From positions 2,590,001-2,654,000 of the forward strand of contig NZ_JAWPMM010000001.1 of NCBI RefSeq assembly GCF_033344935.1: a stretch of 64,000 nt of DNA. Direction: 5' to 3'. Source of the stretch: Reichenbachiella sp. Lineage in GTDB: Bacteria; Bacteroidota; Bacteroidia; Cytophagales; Cyclobacteriaceae. Under the pieces are notes generated by a model. It was not told the origin of the DNA. It worked only from the letters and a program-made list of their open reading frames with translations, and did not search any database. The position numbers and the translations under genes were made by a program. Positions within the stretch are counted from its first letter, which is position 1; the number at the start of each line of letters is the position of its first letter. This document shows positions 52,509-60,078 of this stretch, piece after piece.

Positions 52509-53594
52509 TCAGTAATTAGAGATTGATCCAGTATCAAGTGCCTTTTGTCCATTCAAAGCGCAGGCGTTTACTACGCCAATGAGTCCCGCAAAACGAGGGT
52601 CTTTGGTTAGACCTTTCTTGTAGCGAGCATAAATTTGCTGACAAATCACACCTAACTTGAAGCAAGCAAATACATAGTAGAAGTGAATATTGGAGGTATC
52701 AATTCCAGTCTTTTCAGTATACCTTTCCAGTACTTGTTGCCTGTTTAGATTTCCTGGCATCCAAGTCAGATTGAATGATTTAAGTGCTGGTGGATCAATG
52801 AGTTCTACCCAATAGGCTAATGCTGTTCCTAAATCCATGAGCGGATCGCCGATGGTAGCCATTTCCCAATCGAGTACAGCTAGTACATCTGAGTAATTAT
52901 CTAAAGACAGCACTAGATTATCGTACTTATAATCATTGTGTAATAAAGTGACGGTTTGACTCGTAGTGATGTTTTGAGTGAGCCATTCACCTAAGGCTTC
53001 CATACCCGGCAACTGGTCTGTTTTGGATTGATTGTATCGCTCCACCCAGCCTTCCACTTGTCTTTTGACATAGCCTTCTGGTTTTCCCAATTCCCACAGA
53101 TTGTTTTTATCCAGGTCTAGCTGATGAAGGTCGCAAAGAATATCAACTGAATTGGTACTGATGGTTTGCATGAGCTCTGCAGTCATCGGCATATTTTTAG
53201 GTGGTGCATTTCTAAGTATGATACCTCTCACGCGTTCCATAATGAAGAATTCATCACCTATAATATCCTTATCTGCACAATGTAAAATAGGACGTGGAGA
53301 GTAAGGGCAAACTGGATTGATTTTAGTTAAGAGATCATATTCTCTTTTCATATCGTGTCCACCTTTTACCTCCGCTCCAATAGGTGGCCGGCGAAGTACA
53401 AATTCTTGTTCGTTACATTTGAGTAAGTAGGTGAGGTTCGAAAATCCACTAGGAAATTGCTCTATACTGATATTTCCTTCTTCAAAATCCGGAGAGGTTT
53501 TCAGAAATTCACTAAGCTTGTTTATGTCTATGTTTTCCCCTTGACGTATCATGCCAGAGCGATCCATCAACATGTTTTTATTCCTGAGGCTCAT
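52509..53594 (-). CDS. APH-like phosphotransferase of the ACAD10/11-associated type
   Basis: This 361-residue kinase-fold protein has the catalytic loop LLHNDYKYDNLVL and the metal-binding LDWEMATIGDPLMDLG, plus the N-terminal FSNLTYLLKCNEQEFVLRRPP that marks the acyl-CoA-dehydrogenase-associated aminoglycoside-phosphotransferase-like family. In animals this domain is fused to ACAD10/ACAD11, where it phosphorylates 4-hydroxyacyl-CoA before elimination by the dehydrogenase. Here it is a separate gene 4 bp behind the dehydrogenase gene, supporting the same pairing. Confidence 0.9.
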   Translation of the reverse strand: MSLRNKNMLMDRSGMIRQGENIDINKLSEFLKTSPDFEEGNISIEQFPSGFSNLTYLLKCNEQEFVLRRPPIGAEVKGGHDMKREYDLLTKINPVCPYSPRPILHCADKDIIGDEFFIMERVRGIILRNAPPKNMPMTAELMQTISTNSVDILCDLHQLDLDKNNLWELGKPEGYVKRQVEGWVERYNQSKTDQLPGMEALGEWLTQNITTSQTVTLLHNDYKYDNLVLSLDNYSDVLAVLDWEMATIGDPLMDLGTALAYWVELIDPPALKSFNLTWMPGNLNRQQVLERYTEKTGIDTSNIHFYYVFACFKLGVICQQIYARYKKGLTKDPRFAGLIGVVNACALNGQKALDTGSISNY

Positions 53595-53598
53595 CTGT

Positions 53599-54810
53599 TT
53601 AACGTGATTTGGTTTGATGTTCTTTTAATACGGCTCTTGCAATAACTGACTTATGAACCTCGTCAGGACCATCATAGATTCTGGCACCTCTTTCATGTCT
53701 ATACCACCAGGAAATGATGATGTCGTCAGTGATACCTAGTGCCCCATGCACCTGAATGGCTCTATCCAGGACTTGTTGCAATACATTGGCCACATAGTAT
53801 TTGATCGAGGAGATCTCCACTCTGGCCGCTTGACTTCCATGCTTTTCTATTTTATCCGCCGCATGCAAAACCATCAATCGAGCGGCGTTTATTTCTGTCC
53901 TGGATTCTGCGATCCAGTTTTGAATGGTTTGCTTGTCTGCTAATACCTCTTTGCTTGAAATTTTACGTGATATTGCCCTTTGACACATGAGGTCTAAGGC
54001 TCTTTCAGCTATTCCTATCCATCGCATACAGTGATGGATTCTTCCAGGACCAAGCCGTTGTTGTGCAAGCATAAATCCTTGGCCTTCTTTATGAATGAGA
54101 TTAGATAAGGGTACTTTACAATTCTTGTATTTGATTTCAGCATGGCTCACATATCCAGCACCTTCTTCTCCCATGATGGGGATATTTCTTACCAGTTCGA
54201 ATCCTGGAGTATCAGTAGGCACCACAATCATACTAGCTCTCTCATATGGACTTTCAGCTTCTGGATTGGTGATAGCCATGACGATAGCAAATGAGGCGCC
54301 ATCCGCAGACGAAGTAAACCATTTGTGTCCATTGATGATATAATGATCACCTTCTTTGACTGCAGATGTGCTTAGGTTCTTTGGGTTTGACCCTGCATTA
54401 TCTGGCTCTGTCATTGAAAAGCAACTTCTGATTTTCCCAGTTTGTAACGGGCTTAAATAAGAGGACTTAATTTCTTCAGAGGCATAGGAATGTAATAATT
54501 CCATGTTGCCAATATCAGGCGCCTGACAATTGAATGTATAGTGTCCAAAGGGAGTGGTTCCCAAGACTTCACTTACCTGTGCGAACTCAACTAGATCTAG
54601 CCCGAGGCCACCTTCTGCTTCGGGTAGGTGAGGCGCCCAGAGTCCTGATTGTTTAGCTTTTTCTCTTAACTGGAAAAGCAAGTTTTCATGCGCTTCGCGA
54701 TTCGTGACATCCAGTAGTTTCATCTCAATTGGGAGAATTTCTTCCTTAATGAATTGGGTGTATTTCGGAATTAAAAGTTTGACTTTTGGAGTTGTAAAAA
54801 GATCGATCAT
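53599..54810 (-). CDS. Acyl-CoA dehydrogenase, ACAD10/11-like
   Basis: The 403-residue flavoenzyme has the three-domain acyl-CoA dehydrogenase build (FAD segment FSMTEPDNAGSNP, C-terminal helical domain). The ending RHERGARIYDGPDEVHKSVIAR carries the YDGPDEVH variant seen in ACAD10/11-type proteins. It should act on acyl-CoA, perhaps 4-phosphoacyl-CoA made by the adjacent kinase. It is first in a four-gene minus-strand operon; no promoter was confidently found in the 54811-54960 region. Confidence 0.92.
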   Translation of the reverse strand: MIDLFTTPKVKLLIPKYTQFIKEEILPIEMKLLDVTNREAHENLLFQLREKAKQSGLWAPHLPEAEGGLGLDLVEFAQVSEVLGTTPFGHYTFNCQAPDIGNMELLHSYASEEIKSSYLSPLQTGKIRSCFSMTEPDNAGSNPKNLSTSAVKEGDHYIINGHKWFTSSADGASFAIVMAITNPEAESPYERASMIVVPTDTPGFELVRNIPIMGEEGAGYVSHAEIKYKNCKVPLSNLIHKEGQGFMLAQQRLGPGRIHHCMRWIGIAERALDLMCQRAISRKISSKEVLADKQTIQNWIAESRTEINAARLMVLHAADKIEKHGSQAARVEISSIKYYVANVLQQVLDRAIQVHGALGITDDIIISWWYRHERGARIYDGPDEVHKSVIARAVLKEHQTKSR

Positions 54811-55149
54811 CTAGCGTAGTTTATATATGATCAAGTTAAGTAAATGATTGGATTTAATGAAGGATAGGAGATAGTGAAGTTTATTATTAGAGCGAATATT
54901 TGGAGATAATTTGTTCCCTGAAATTTGTCTAAAAAAGGCGTTTTTAGCGTATTTATCATGCCAAATAATATTTGGTACGTGTATGTAAAATACTATGAAT
55001 CAAATAAATAACAATATGTAATTAAAGTAATATATAGTAGTGCTACAATCATGAATGATTTCCATGATTTCATGAGTCACACAGAGTTGTGTGTTAATTA
55101 ATTAACAAATGTTTTCTGCTTCGTGAAAATGAAAGCAGACTATAAGTTT
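54811..55149. other. AT-rich intergenic region with a 16-bp palindrome
   Basis: There is no open frame of note between the divergent ACAD and dapD genes. The clearest structure is a perfect 16-bp palindrome TGTTAATTAATTAACA at 55092-55107, 43 bp before the dapD -33 TTG. A less regular cluster of ATGAT/ATCAT words occurs near 55050-55075 without the TGAT-N4-ATCA spacing. No intrinsic terminator was seen. Confidence 0.5.
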
Positions 55150-55177
55150 TTGAAACTTGGAAATGTAGCTAGTTTTG
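55150..55177 (+). promoter_or_regulatory. Promoter of dapD
   Basis: TTG at 55150-55152, a 17-nt spacer and TAGTTTTG at 55170-55177 fit the Bacteroidota consensus; the ATG lies 50 bases downstream. Confidence 0.6.
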
Positions 55178-55227
55178 TTGCCTAAATGATGCCTACCGAA
55201 AAGGCCAAATAAATTACAATTTTAGAA

Positions 55228-56043
55228 ATGAAAGATATTAAAAAAATCATAGAAGAAACCTGGGAAGATCGTTCAAAACTTCAAGACGCTGAAGTTGTAA
55301 AAACCATAGAGTTTGTTTTGGAGGAATTGGACAAAGGAAGGTTGAGGTGTGCCGAGCCAACCACTGACGGATGGCAAGTAAATGACTGGGTGAAGAAGGC
55401 TGTGATCTTATATTTTCCAATTCGAAAAATGGAAAAAATTGAGGTGGGTCCTTTTGAATTTCACGATAAGATGGCACTGAAATCTGATTACGATAAGCTT
55501 GGTGTTCGTGTAGTTCCTCACGCTGTGGCAAGATATGGTGCTTACATTTCTAGTGGGACCATCTTGATGCCTTCCTATGTAAACATTGGCGCTTACGTAG
55601 ATGAAGGGACGATGGTGGATACTTGGGCTACAGTAGGTAGCTGTGCTCAAATTGGCAAAGGTGTTCACTTAAGTGGTGGCGTAGGAATTGGTGGGGTATT
55701 GGAACCAGTCCAAGCAGCACCTGTTATTGTAGAAGACAATGCTTTCATAGGATCAAGATGTATCATAGTTGAAGGGGTAAGAATTGGTAAGGAAGCAGTA
55801 TTAGGAGCTAATGTTACATTGACTGCTAGCTCTAAAATCATTGACGTTACAGGTGATGAGCCAGTAGAATACAAGGGTTACGTTCCTGAAAGGTCTGTAG
55901 TCATCCCAGGTTCATATGCAAAGAAATTTCCAGCTGGAGAGTACAATGTCCCTTGCGCTATTATTATTGGCAAAAGAAAAGAAAGTACTGACAAGAAAAC
56001 ATCTCTAAACGATGCGCTTAGAGAAAACAGTGTGGCAGTATAA
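55228..56043 (+). CDS. dapD: Tetrahydrodipicolinate N-succinyltransferase DapD
   Basis: This 271-residue enzyme transfers succinyl from succinyl-CoA to tetrahydrodipicolinate in the lysine/diaminopimelate pathway. The N-terminal helical domain (KIIEETWEDRSKL) is followed by a left-handed beta-helix with hexapeptide repeats (YVNIGAYVDEGTMVDTWATVGSCAQIGKGVHLSGGVGIGGVLEP, around residues 115-160). Length and motifs are those of complete DapD. A TTG/TAnnTTTG promoter lies upstream. The next gene, a hydrolase, begins 42 bp after the stop. Confidence 0.97.
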   Translation: MKDIKKIIEETWEDRSKLQDAEVVKTIEFVLEELDKGRLRCAEPTTDGWQVNDWVKKAVILYFPIRKMEKIEVGPFEFHDKMALKSDYDKLGVRVVPHAVARYGAYISSGTILMPSYVNIGAYVDEGTMVDTWATVGSCAQIGKGVHLSGGVGIGGVLEPVQAAPVIVEDNAFIGSRCIIVEGVRIGKEAVLGANVTLTASSKIIDVTGDEPVEYKGYVPERSVVIPGSYAKKFPAGEYNVPCAIIIGKRKESTDKKTSLNDALRENSVAV

Positions 56044-56085
56044 GATACTTTGATTAGATTTATTCAATCAATTAAATCTGATCAT

Positions 56086-56826
56086 ATGAAATTCTATTTC
56101 CTGATATTTTCCTTGGTTTTTGCATTCAAGATGAATGCTGCAGAAACTATAAAAATCAAAGCTTCGGATGGTGTTGAGGTTACGGTTGATTTGCATATCG
56201 CACACCCAGATACTGTACCATTCATTGTTTTGTTTCATCAGGCTGGCTGGAGTAGAGGAGAATATCAGGAAATTGCACCTATTCTGAATCAACTAGGATT
56301 CAATTGTATGGCGGTAGATCAGCGATCTGGTAAATCGGTGAACAATGTAGAAAACCAAACTTTTCAGAGTGCCCGTCAACTCATGAAGGAAACAAAGTAC
56401 GTAGATGCCCTGCCTGATATGAATGCGGCTATCTCTCATGCACAGACTTTTTTGACGAAAGGAAAATTAATTATTTGGGGAAGTTCATACTCTTCTGCAC
56501 TAGCCTTGAAGATTGCAGGTGATCGTGCTAATGAAATAGATGGCGTGCTAGCATTTTCTCCGGGTGAGTACTTTCAGTCTATGGGAAAACCTAAGGACTA
56601 TATAACCACTAGTGCAATGAACATTCAATGTCCATCTTTTATTACTTCTTCGCGAAGCGAAAAAAACAGCTGGTGGTCTATCTACGAAGCTATCCCTACG
56701 GATACCAAAACTTACTATCTACCCGAAACTTCTGGTAACCATGGTTCTAGGGCACTTTGGATGAAATTCTCTGACAATAAAGGTTACTGGGATGCGGTTA
56801 CGGCCTTTCTTAGCCAATACTTGTAA
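56086..56826 (+). CDS. Secreted alpha/beta hydrolase (prolyl-oligopeptidase/dienelactone-hydrolase-like)
   Basis: From ATG 56086 the protein has 246 residues and a signal peptide (MKFYFLIFSLVFAFKMNAA); the frame also opens at TTG 56050, which would bury the leader. The fold shows VTVDLHIA, the oxyanion-type FHQAGWSRGEY, the nucleophile elbow GSSYSS and a C-terminal His in SGNHGSRALW. It is an exported serine hydrolase of unknown substrate, possibly cotranscribed with dapD. Confidence 0.82.
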   Translation: MKFYFLIFSLVFAFKMNAAETIKIKASDGVEVTVDLHIAHPDTVPFIVLFHQAGWSRGEYQEIAPILNQLGFNCMAVDQRSGKSVNNVENQTFQSARQLMKETKYVDALPDMNAAISHAQTFLTKGKLIIWGSSYSSALALKIAGDRANEIDGVLAFSPGEYFQSMGKPKDYITTSAMNIQCPSFITSSRSEKNSWWSIYEAIPTDTKTYYLPETSGNHGSRALWMKFSDNKGYWDAVTAFLSQYL

Positions 56827-56830
56827 TTCT

Positions 56831-57040
56831 TTATTTCTTGGTTGATACACCAAGACCTTTCATAATTGGGCAGAATTTTGTAATTCCCGTCTTAAGAAAC
56901 AGTGGAATCAGAATGGCTACTAGTATTACTCCGTATAAAGGTAAAATAGTCTCCACTGCATAGTTGTACACGATGGCCACAATGCAACAGATGCCCAATA
57001 TGATCCGAATCATACTGTCAATTTTTCCTACGTTTTGCAT
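56831..57040 (-). CDS. DUF2892 (YgaP-like inner membrane) protein
   Basis: This 69-residue protein has two membrane helices (about 10-28 and 33-51) with the DUF2892 pattern: N-terminal NVGKIDSMIRIILGI and the Cys-containing end TGITKFCPIMKGLGV. Such proteins occur alone or fused to rhodanese domains. It is convergent with the hydrolase gene, whose stop is 4 bp away. Confidence 0.85.
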   Translation of the reverse strand: MQNVGKIDSMIRIILGICCIVAIVYNYAVETILPLYGVILVAILIPLFLKTGITKFCPIMKGLGVSTKK

Positions 57041-57209
57041 GACTTAATATTTTGGTTGAATATGAGATAGTCAGAATTGTTCAGATCCTCAAAGTAAAGA
57101 GCCTGTCCTAGGTTTTTCACCTATTTCATTCATTAGGTATTTCCCTCTTATATAGCACCCATTGATGGAGCAACTTTGTATTGTAGAGTTTAGAAAAGAA
57201 TTAAACAAC
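57041..57209. other. Intergenic region with no recognised gene
   Basis: This is the 5' part of the 503-bp gap between DUF2892 and the sensor kinase. No frame of note is present. CAACTTTG at 57171-57178 differs from TAnnTTTG at one position and could be the -7 element for the downstream RNA, but no matching -33 TTG is seen. Confidence 0.35.
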
Positions 57210-57478
57210 ATTAAAAGTTAGGTTGGTTTTTGGAAGTAATCTGAGGGCTAGAGCAGTGGATTTAGCAGGGAAGTAGCTCTCAGATTTATTAAAACTAAGA
57301 GGGATAATAAGCCAGCAGGTTATTATGAGAAGTAAGGTTGGTTTTTGGAAGTAAACAAGGGCGAAAGTGGAGTTGGTTCAGCAGGTGAAGCCCTTGTTTT
57401 ATTTTGACAATACACAGGATCTAATCAGCTATGAGATTGGTATTGGGCACCAGGACGATTTGTCTTTGGTGCTTTTTT
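57210..57478 (+). ncRNA. Candidate structured RNA: tandem stem-loop motif with terminal terminator hairpin
   Basis: Two copies share a 5' part (57210-57239 and 57325-57354, 27 of 30 bases identical), including a perfectly conserved AGGTTGGTTTTTGGAAGTAA. Each is followed by a hairpin. Copy 1 pairs 57238-57250 with 57274-57286 (13 bp, one wobble). Copy 2 pairs 57353-57362 with 57390-57399 (10 bp). The stems differ in sequence but stay paired, while the loops keep AGTGGA and AGCAGG-x-GAAG. A middle hairpin (57304-57310 with 57320-57326) also shows AGCAGG in its loop. GCACCA/TGGTGC (57447-57472, with an inner GAC/GTC) followed by T6 resembles an intrinsic terminator. It could be an independent small RNA or an attenuator for the kinase at 57544. 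I do not recognise a known family. Confidence 0.5.
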
Positions 57479-57543
57479 ATTATAGCCTTTAATTTTCTCA
57501 ATGAAAATTATTCAATTTAGATCTCATTACATGATATTTGAAT

Positions 57544-59118
57544 ATGACCAAATCGTCTGAGGAAGTTCTAGAAGGAGTACTGTCGGCCATCAATGAGCTG
57601 ACTGTAAATCAAAATCTCAATCAGGCACTTGATCACGCAGTTCGACTGGTCGGGCAAACTTTCAACAGTGATTGCTTCTTGTCTAAAATCTCTCTGGAGA
57701 ACAATAAATGGATCAGTAATATTCATCATTCCTGGATGAGAATACCGGATAATCAACGAGTGGCTAGAAATCAAAATTTAGTGATAAGTACATTTGGAGA
57801 TATCAGTAGTCGTTTACGCGATGGTGAAATTATTACTCTCAAGTATAGTGAGGCAAAGAAAAAACTCAAGAAACATTTTGATGAGACCGGTGGGAAATCA
57901 GTTCTACTGGTTCCGATTCTAATCGAAGAAGAGCTCTGGGGTATGCTGTCCATGTCAGATATTGAGGATGAAAGAAATTGGCCAAAGTCGGTTAGAGCCA
58001 CATTAGATTCTCTGGCAACCGTCATCAGCTCCAAAGTGAGAACCAAAGCTTATAAAAGTGGACTAAAGAAAGAAATTGACAGAAGCAAAAAAGCCCTGCT
58101 CAATCAGAATGAACGATACCTTTCGTTGATTGAAAATGTGCCGGGGATTATTTTTAGATGCAAAAATGATTCGGATTGGTCGATGGAATTTATCAGTTCG
58201 TATGTGAAATCGATTACTGGATATGAACCCATAGATTTTTTGGATCACAAGAATGGTATTCATTTCAATGAGATCATTCATGAGTCGGATCAACTGATGG
58301 CCAAAGAGGACGTTGAAACACAGCTTGTCAATGGTCCGCACTACCGAACGACTTATAGAATTATAACCAAGAATAAAGAAGTGAAATGGCTTTGGGAGCA
58401 GGGAGTTCAAATCATAGACAATGGAGAAGAATACTTGGAAGGCTGCATTGTAGATATCTCAGATCGGGTGAGTAGTCACGAAAGAGTGCTTTCAGCTACG
58501 CTAGAAGCAGAAGAAAGAGAAAGAAGTCGGATATCCAGAAACATCCATGATAACCTTCAGCAACTCCTCATTACCGCCCATATGAATTTGACTTTTCTGA
58601 AGAAACGTCAGGCAGATTTTACTAGTAAAGAAATTCAAAAATATGAGATAGCTAATGAGTACTTACAAAAGGCCATAGAAGAGTCTCGTTCACTATCTCA
58701 CAAATTGATGCCAAAGGCTATTGAGGATTATGGCTTTGAAGAAGCAGTCGAAGGGCTGATAGAGAATGTAGATGAGGTGGTGGATACAAAATTTGAATTC
58801 TACAATAATCTAAAAGGAGAACACCTTTCAGCCAAGGTGGAATTGTGTCTGTTTAGAATTACCCAAGAAGCAATGAGTAATATTATCAAATTTGCTCAAG
58901 CCAAAAAATGCACGATTCAGTTGATGAAGCATGAGAAGACTGTGATTCTAACCATCGAAGATGATGGTATTGGATTCGATAAAAGCAAAGTGGTCATGAA
59001 TGCTGAATCGTTCGGATTGAATAGTATGAAAAACAGAGCTTCTTCGGTAGGCGGACAATTTTTTTTGGATAGTCAAGTAGGTAATGGGACTCAATTAACT
59101 GTAGAAATACCATATTAA
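57544..59118 (+). CDS. GAF-PAS sensor histidine kinase (HisKA_3/NarX-DegS type)
   Basis: From ATG 57544 this soluble kinase has 524 residues. A GAF domain spans about 15-170 (LLVPILIEEELWGMLSMSDI), a PAS/PAC region about 190-310 (ending EYLEGCIVDISDRV), then the dimerisation helix with ISRNIHDNLQQLL (His335) and HATPase_c (NIIKFAQAKKCTI, DDGIGFD, FGLNSMKNRA). The frame can open at TTG 57538. It pairs with the NarL-type regulator 12 bp downstream. The candidate structured RNA ends 66 bp upstream of its start. Confidence 0.92.
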   Translation: MTKSSEEVLEGVLSAINELTVNQNLNQALDHAVRLVGQTFNSDCFLSKISLENNKWISNIHHSWMRIPDNQRVARNQNLVISTFGDISSRLRDGEIITLKYSEAKKKLKKHFDETGGKSVLLVPILIEEELWGMLSMSDIEDERNWPKSVRATLDSLATVISSKVRTKAYKSGLKKEIDRSKKALLNQNERYLSLIENVPGIIFRCKNDSDWSMEFISSYVKSITGYEPIDFLDHKNGIHFNEIIHESDQLMAKEDVETQLVNGPHYRTTYRIITKNKEVKWLWEQGVQIIDNGEEYLEGCIVDISDRVSSHERVLSATLEAEERERSRISRNIHDNLQQLLITAHMNLTFLKKRQADFTSKEIQKYEIANEYLQKAIEESRSLSHKLMPKAIEDYGFEEAVEGLIENVDEVVDTKFEFYNNLKGEHLSAKVELCLFRITQEAMSNIIKFAQAKKCTIQLMKHEKTVILTIEDDGIGFDKSKVVMNAESFGLNSMKNRASSVGGQFFLDSQVGNGTQLTVEIPY

Positions 59119-59130
59119 AACTTAAACTTT

Positions 59131-59793
59131 ATGACAACCAATTTGATCAAGATATTGCTAGTAGATGATCATAAGATGATCAGAGAAGGAATCAAATCAT
59201 TTTTAGAGGAGAGTGATGAATATGAGGTAGTGTTGGAAGCAGAGAATGGGGTAGAAGCGCTAGAGAAATATAATCCGTCAACAATTGATCTTGTGATTAC
59301 CGATATTCTAATGCCAGAGATGGATGGTATTGAATTCACTGGAGAATTAGTCAAAATGAATCCCGAAGTGAAGGTAATTGCACTTACAATGCTCAATGAA
59401 AATCATCACATCAAGCAGATGCTCAAAGCTGGAGTATCTGGGTATTTGCTAAAGAATTGCTCAGAGACAGAATTATTTAATGCTATCAAAACAGTGATGT
59501 CCGGCAATAAATTTTACTCGCAAGAGGTGACCGATATCATTATGAATGATTTGTCAGGAGATAAAAAACCAAAGCAACGATTGTCTCTGGAGATACCTCT
59601 GACTCCTCGGGAGTTAGAAGTTCTACATCTCATATGTAAGGAGCATTCGAACAAAGAAATTTCTGATCTTTTGTTTATTGGCATGCGAACAGTCGACGCT
59701 CATAAACGAAATTTGCTAGAAAAAACAGGATGTAAGAACGTGGCGGGTTTGGTCGTTTATGCTTTGGAAAGAGAATTGTTTGATGATTTATAA
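59131..59793 (+). CDS. NarL/FixJ-family response regulator
   Basis: This 220-residue regulator has a receiver domain (residues 5-125: acidic DD at 13-14, phosphoacceptor in LVITDILMP, Lys in YLLKN) and a LuxR/GerE helix-turn-helix (about 150-215, LTPRELEVLHLICKEHSNKEIS, TVDAHKRNLLEKTG). It should be phosphorylated by the adjacent GAF-PAS kinase. Targets are unknown. Confidence 0.94.
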   Translation: MTTNLIKILLVDDHKMIREGIKSFLEESDEYEVVLEAENGVEALEKYNPSTIDLVITDILMPEMDGIEFTGELVKMNPEVKVIALTMLNENHHIKQMLKAGVSGYLLKNCSETELFNAIKTVMSGNKFYSQEVTDIIMNDLSGDKKPKQRLSLEIPLTPRELEVLHLICKEHSNKEISDLLFIGMRTVDAHKRNLLEKTGCKNVAGLVVYALERELFDDL

Positions 59794-59913
59794 TGCTTGT
59801 TTTTTAAATAGAGAATAAATTCAATAGGGAACAAAGGCGAAGTCGCAAAGATAAATTTCTAACCTAGTCAGTCAAAATTTCGTATTTTTGCTTTAACCAA
59901 GCTATTTAATAAT

Positions 59914-60033
59914 ATGAAGTTCCTTCAAAAATTAGTCGGCCAGATGAGGAAGCGATTTGGCTGGACAACACCTAAACAAAATCATGTTGATGTCGAGTAT
60001 TTTCTCTCTCGAAAAAAACACAACCTCGGATAG
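59914..60033 (+). CDS. Possible small basic protein (39 aa)
   Basis: An ATG-initiated 39-codon frame encodes a basic amphipathic peptide starting MKFLQKLVGQMRKRFGW and ending SRKKHNLG. A -7-like TATTTTTG (59883-59890) lies 23 bases upstream, without a clear -33 TTG. No homologue is known to me; it could also be chance in the 285-bp gap between the regulator and the esterase gene. Confidence 0.35.
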   Translation: MKFLQKLVGQMRKRFGWTTPKQNHVDVEYFLSRKKHNLG

Positions 60034-60078
60034 CTATTTGAAAGTAATGGGTTTTACCCAAAAGGTTGTTTTGGGGAT

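Noticed and set aside
55050-55076. ATCATGAATGATTTCCATGATT cluster as an operator for dapD or the ACAD operon
   Set aside because: ATGAT words occur, but none forms TGAT-N4-ATCA. It is treated as AT-rich chance sequence.
57210-57400. Integron attC-like sites
   Set aside because: GTTAGGT in copy 1 fits GTTRRRY, but copy 2 does not, the partner RYYYAAC boxes are absent, and no cassette or integrase is present.
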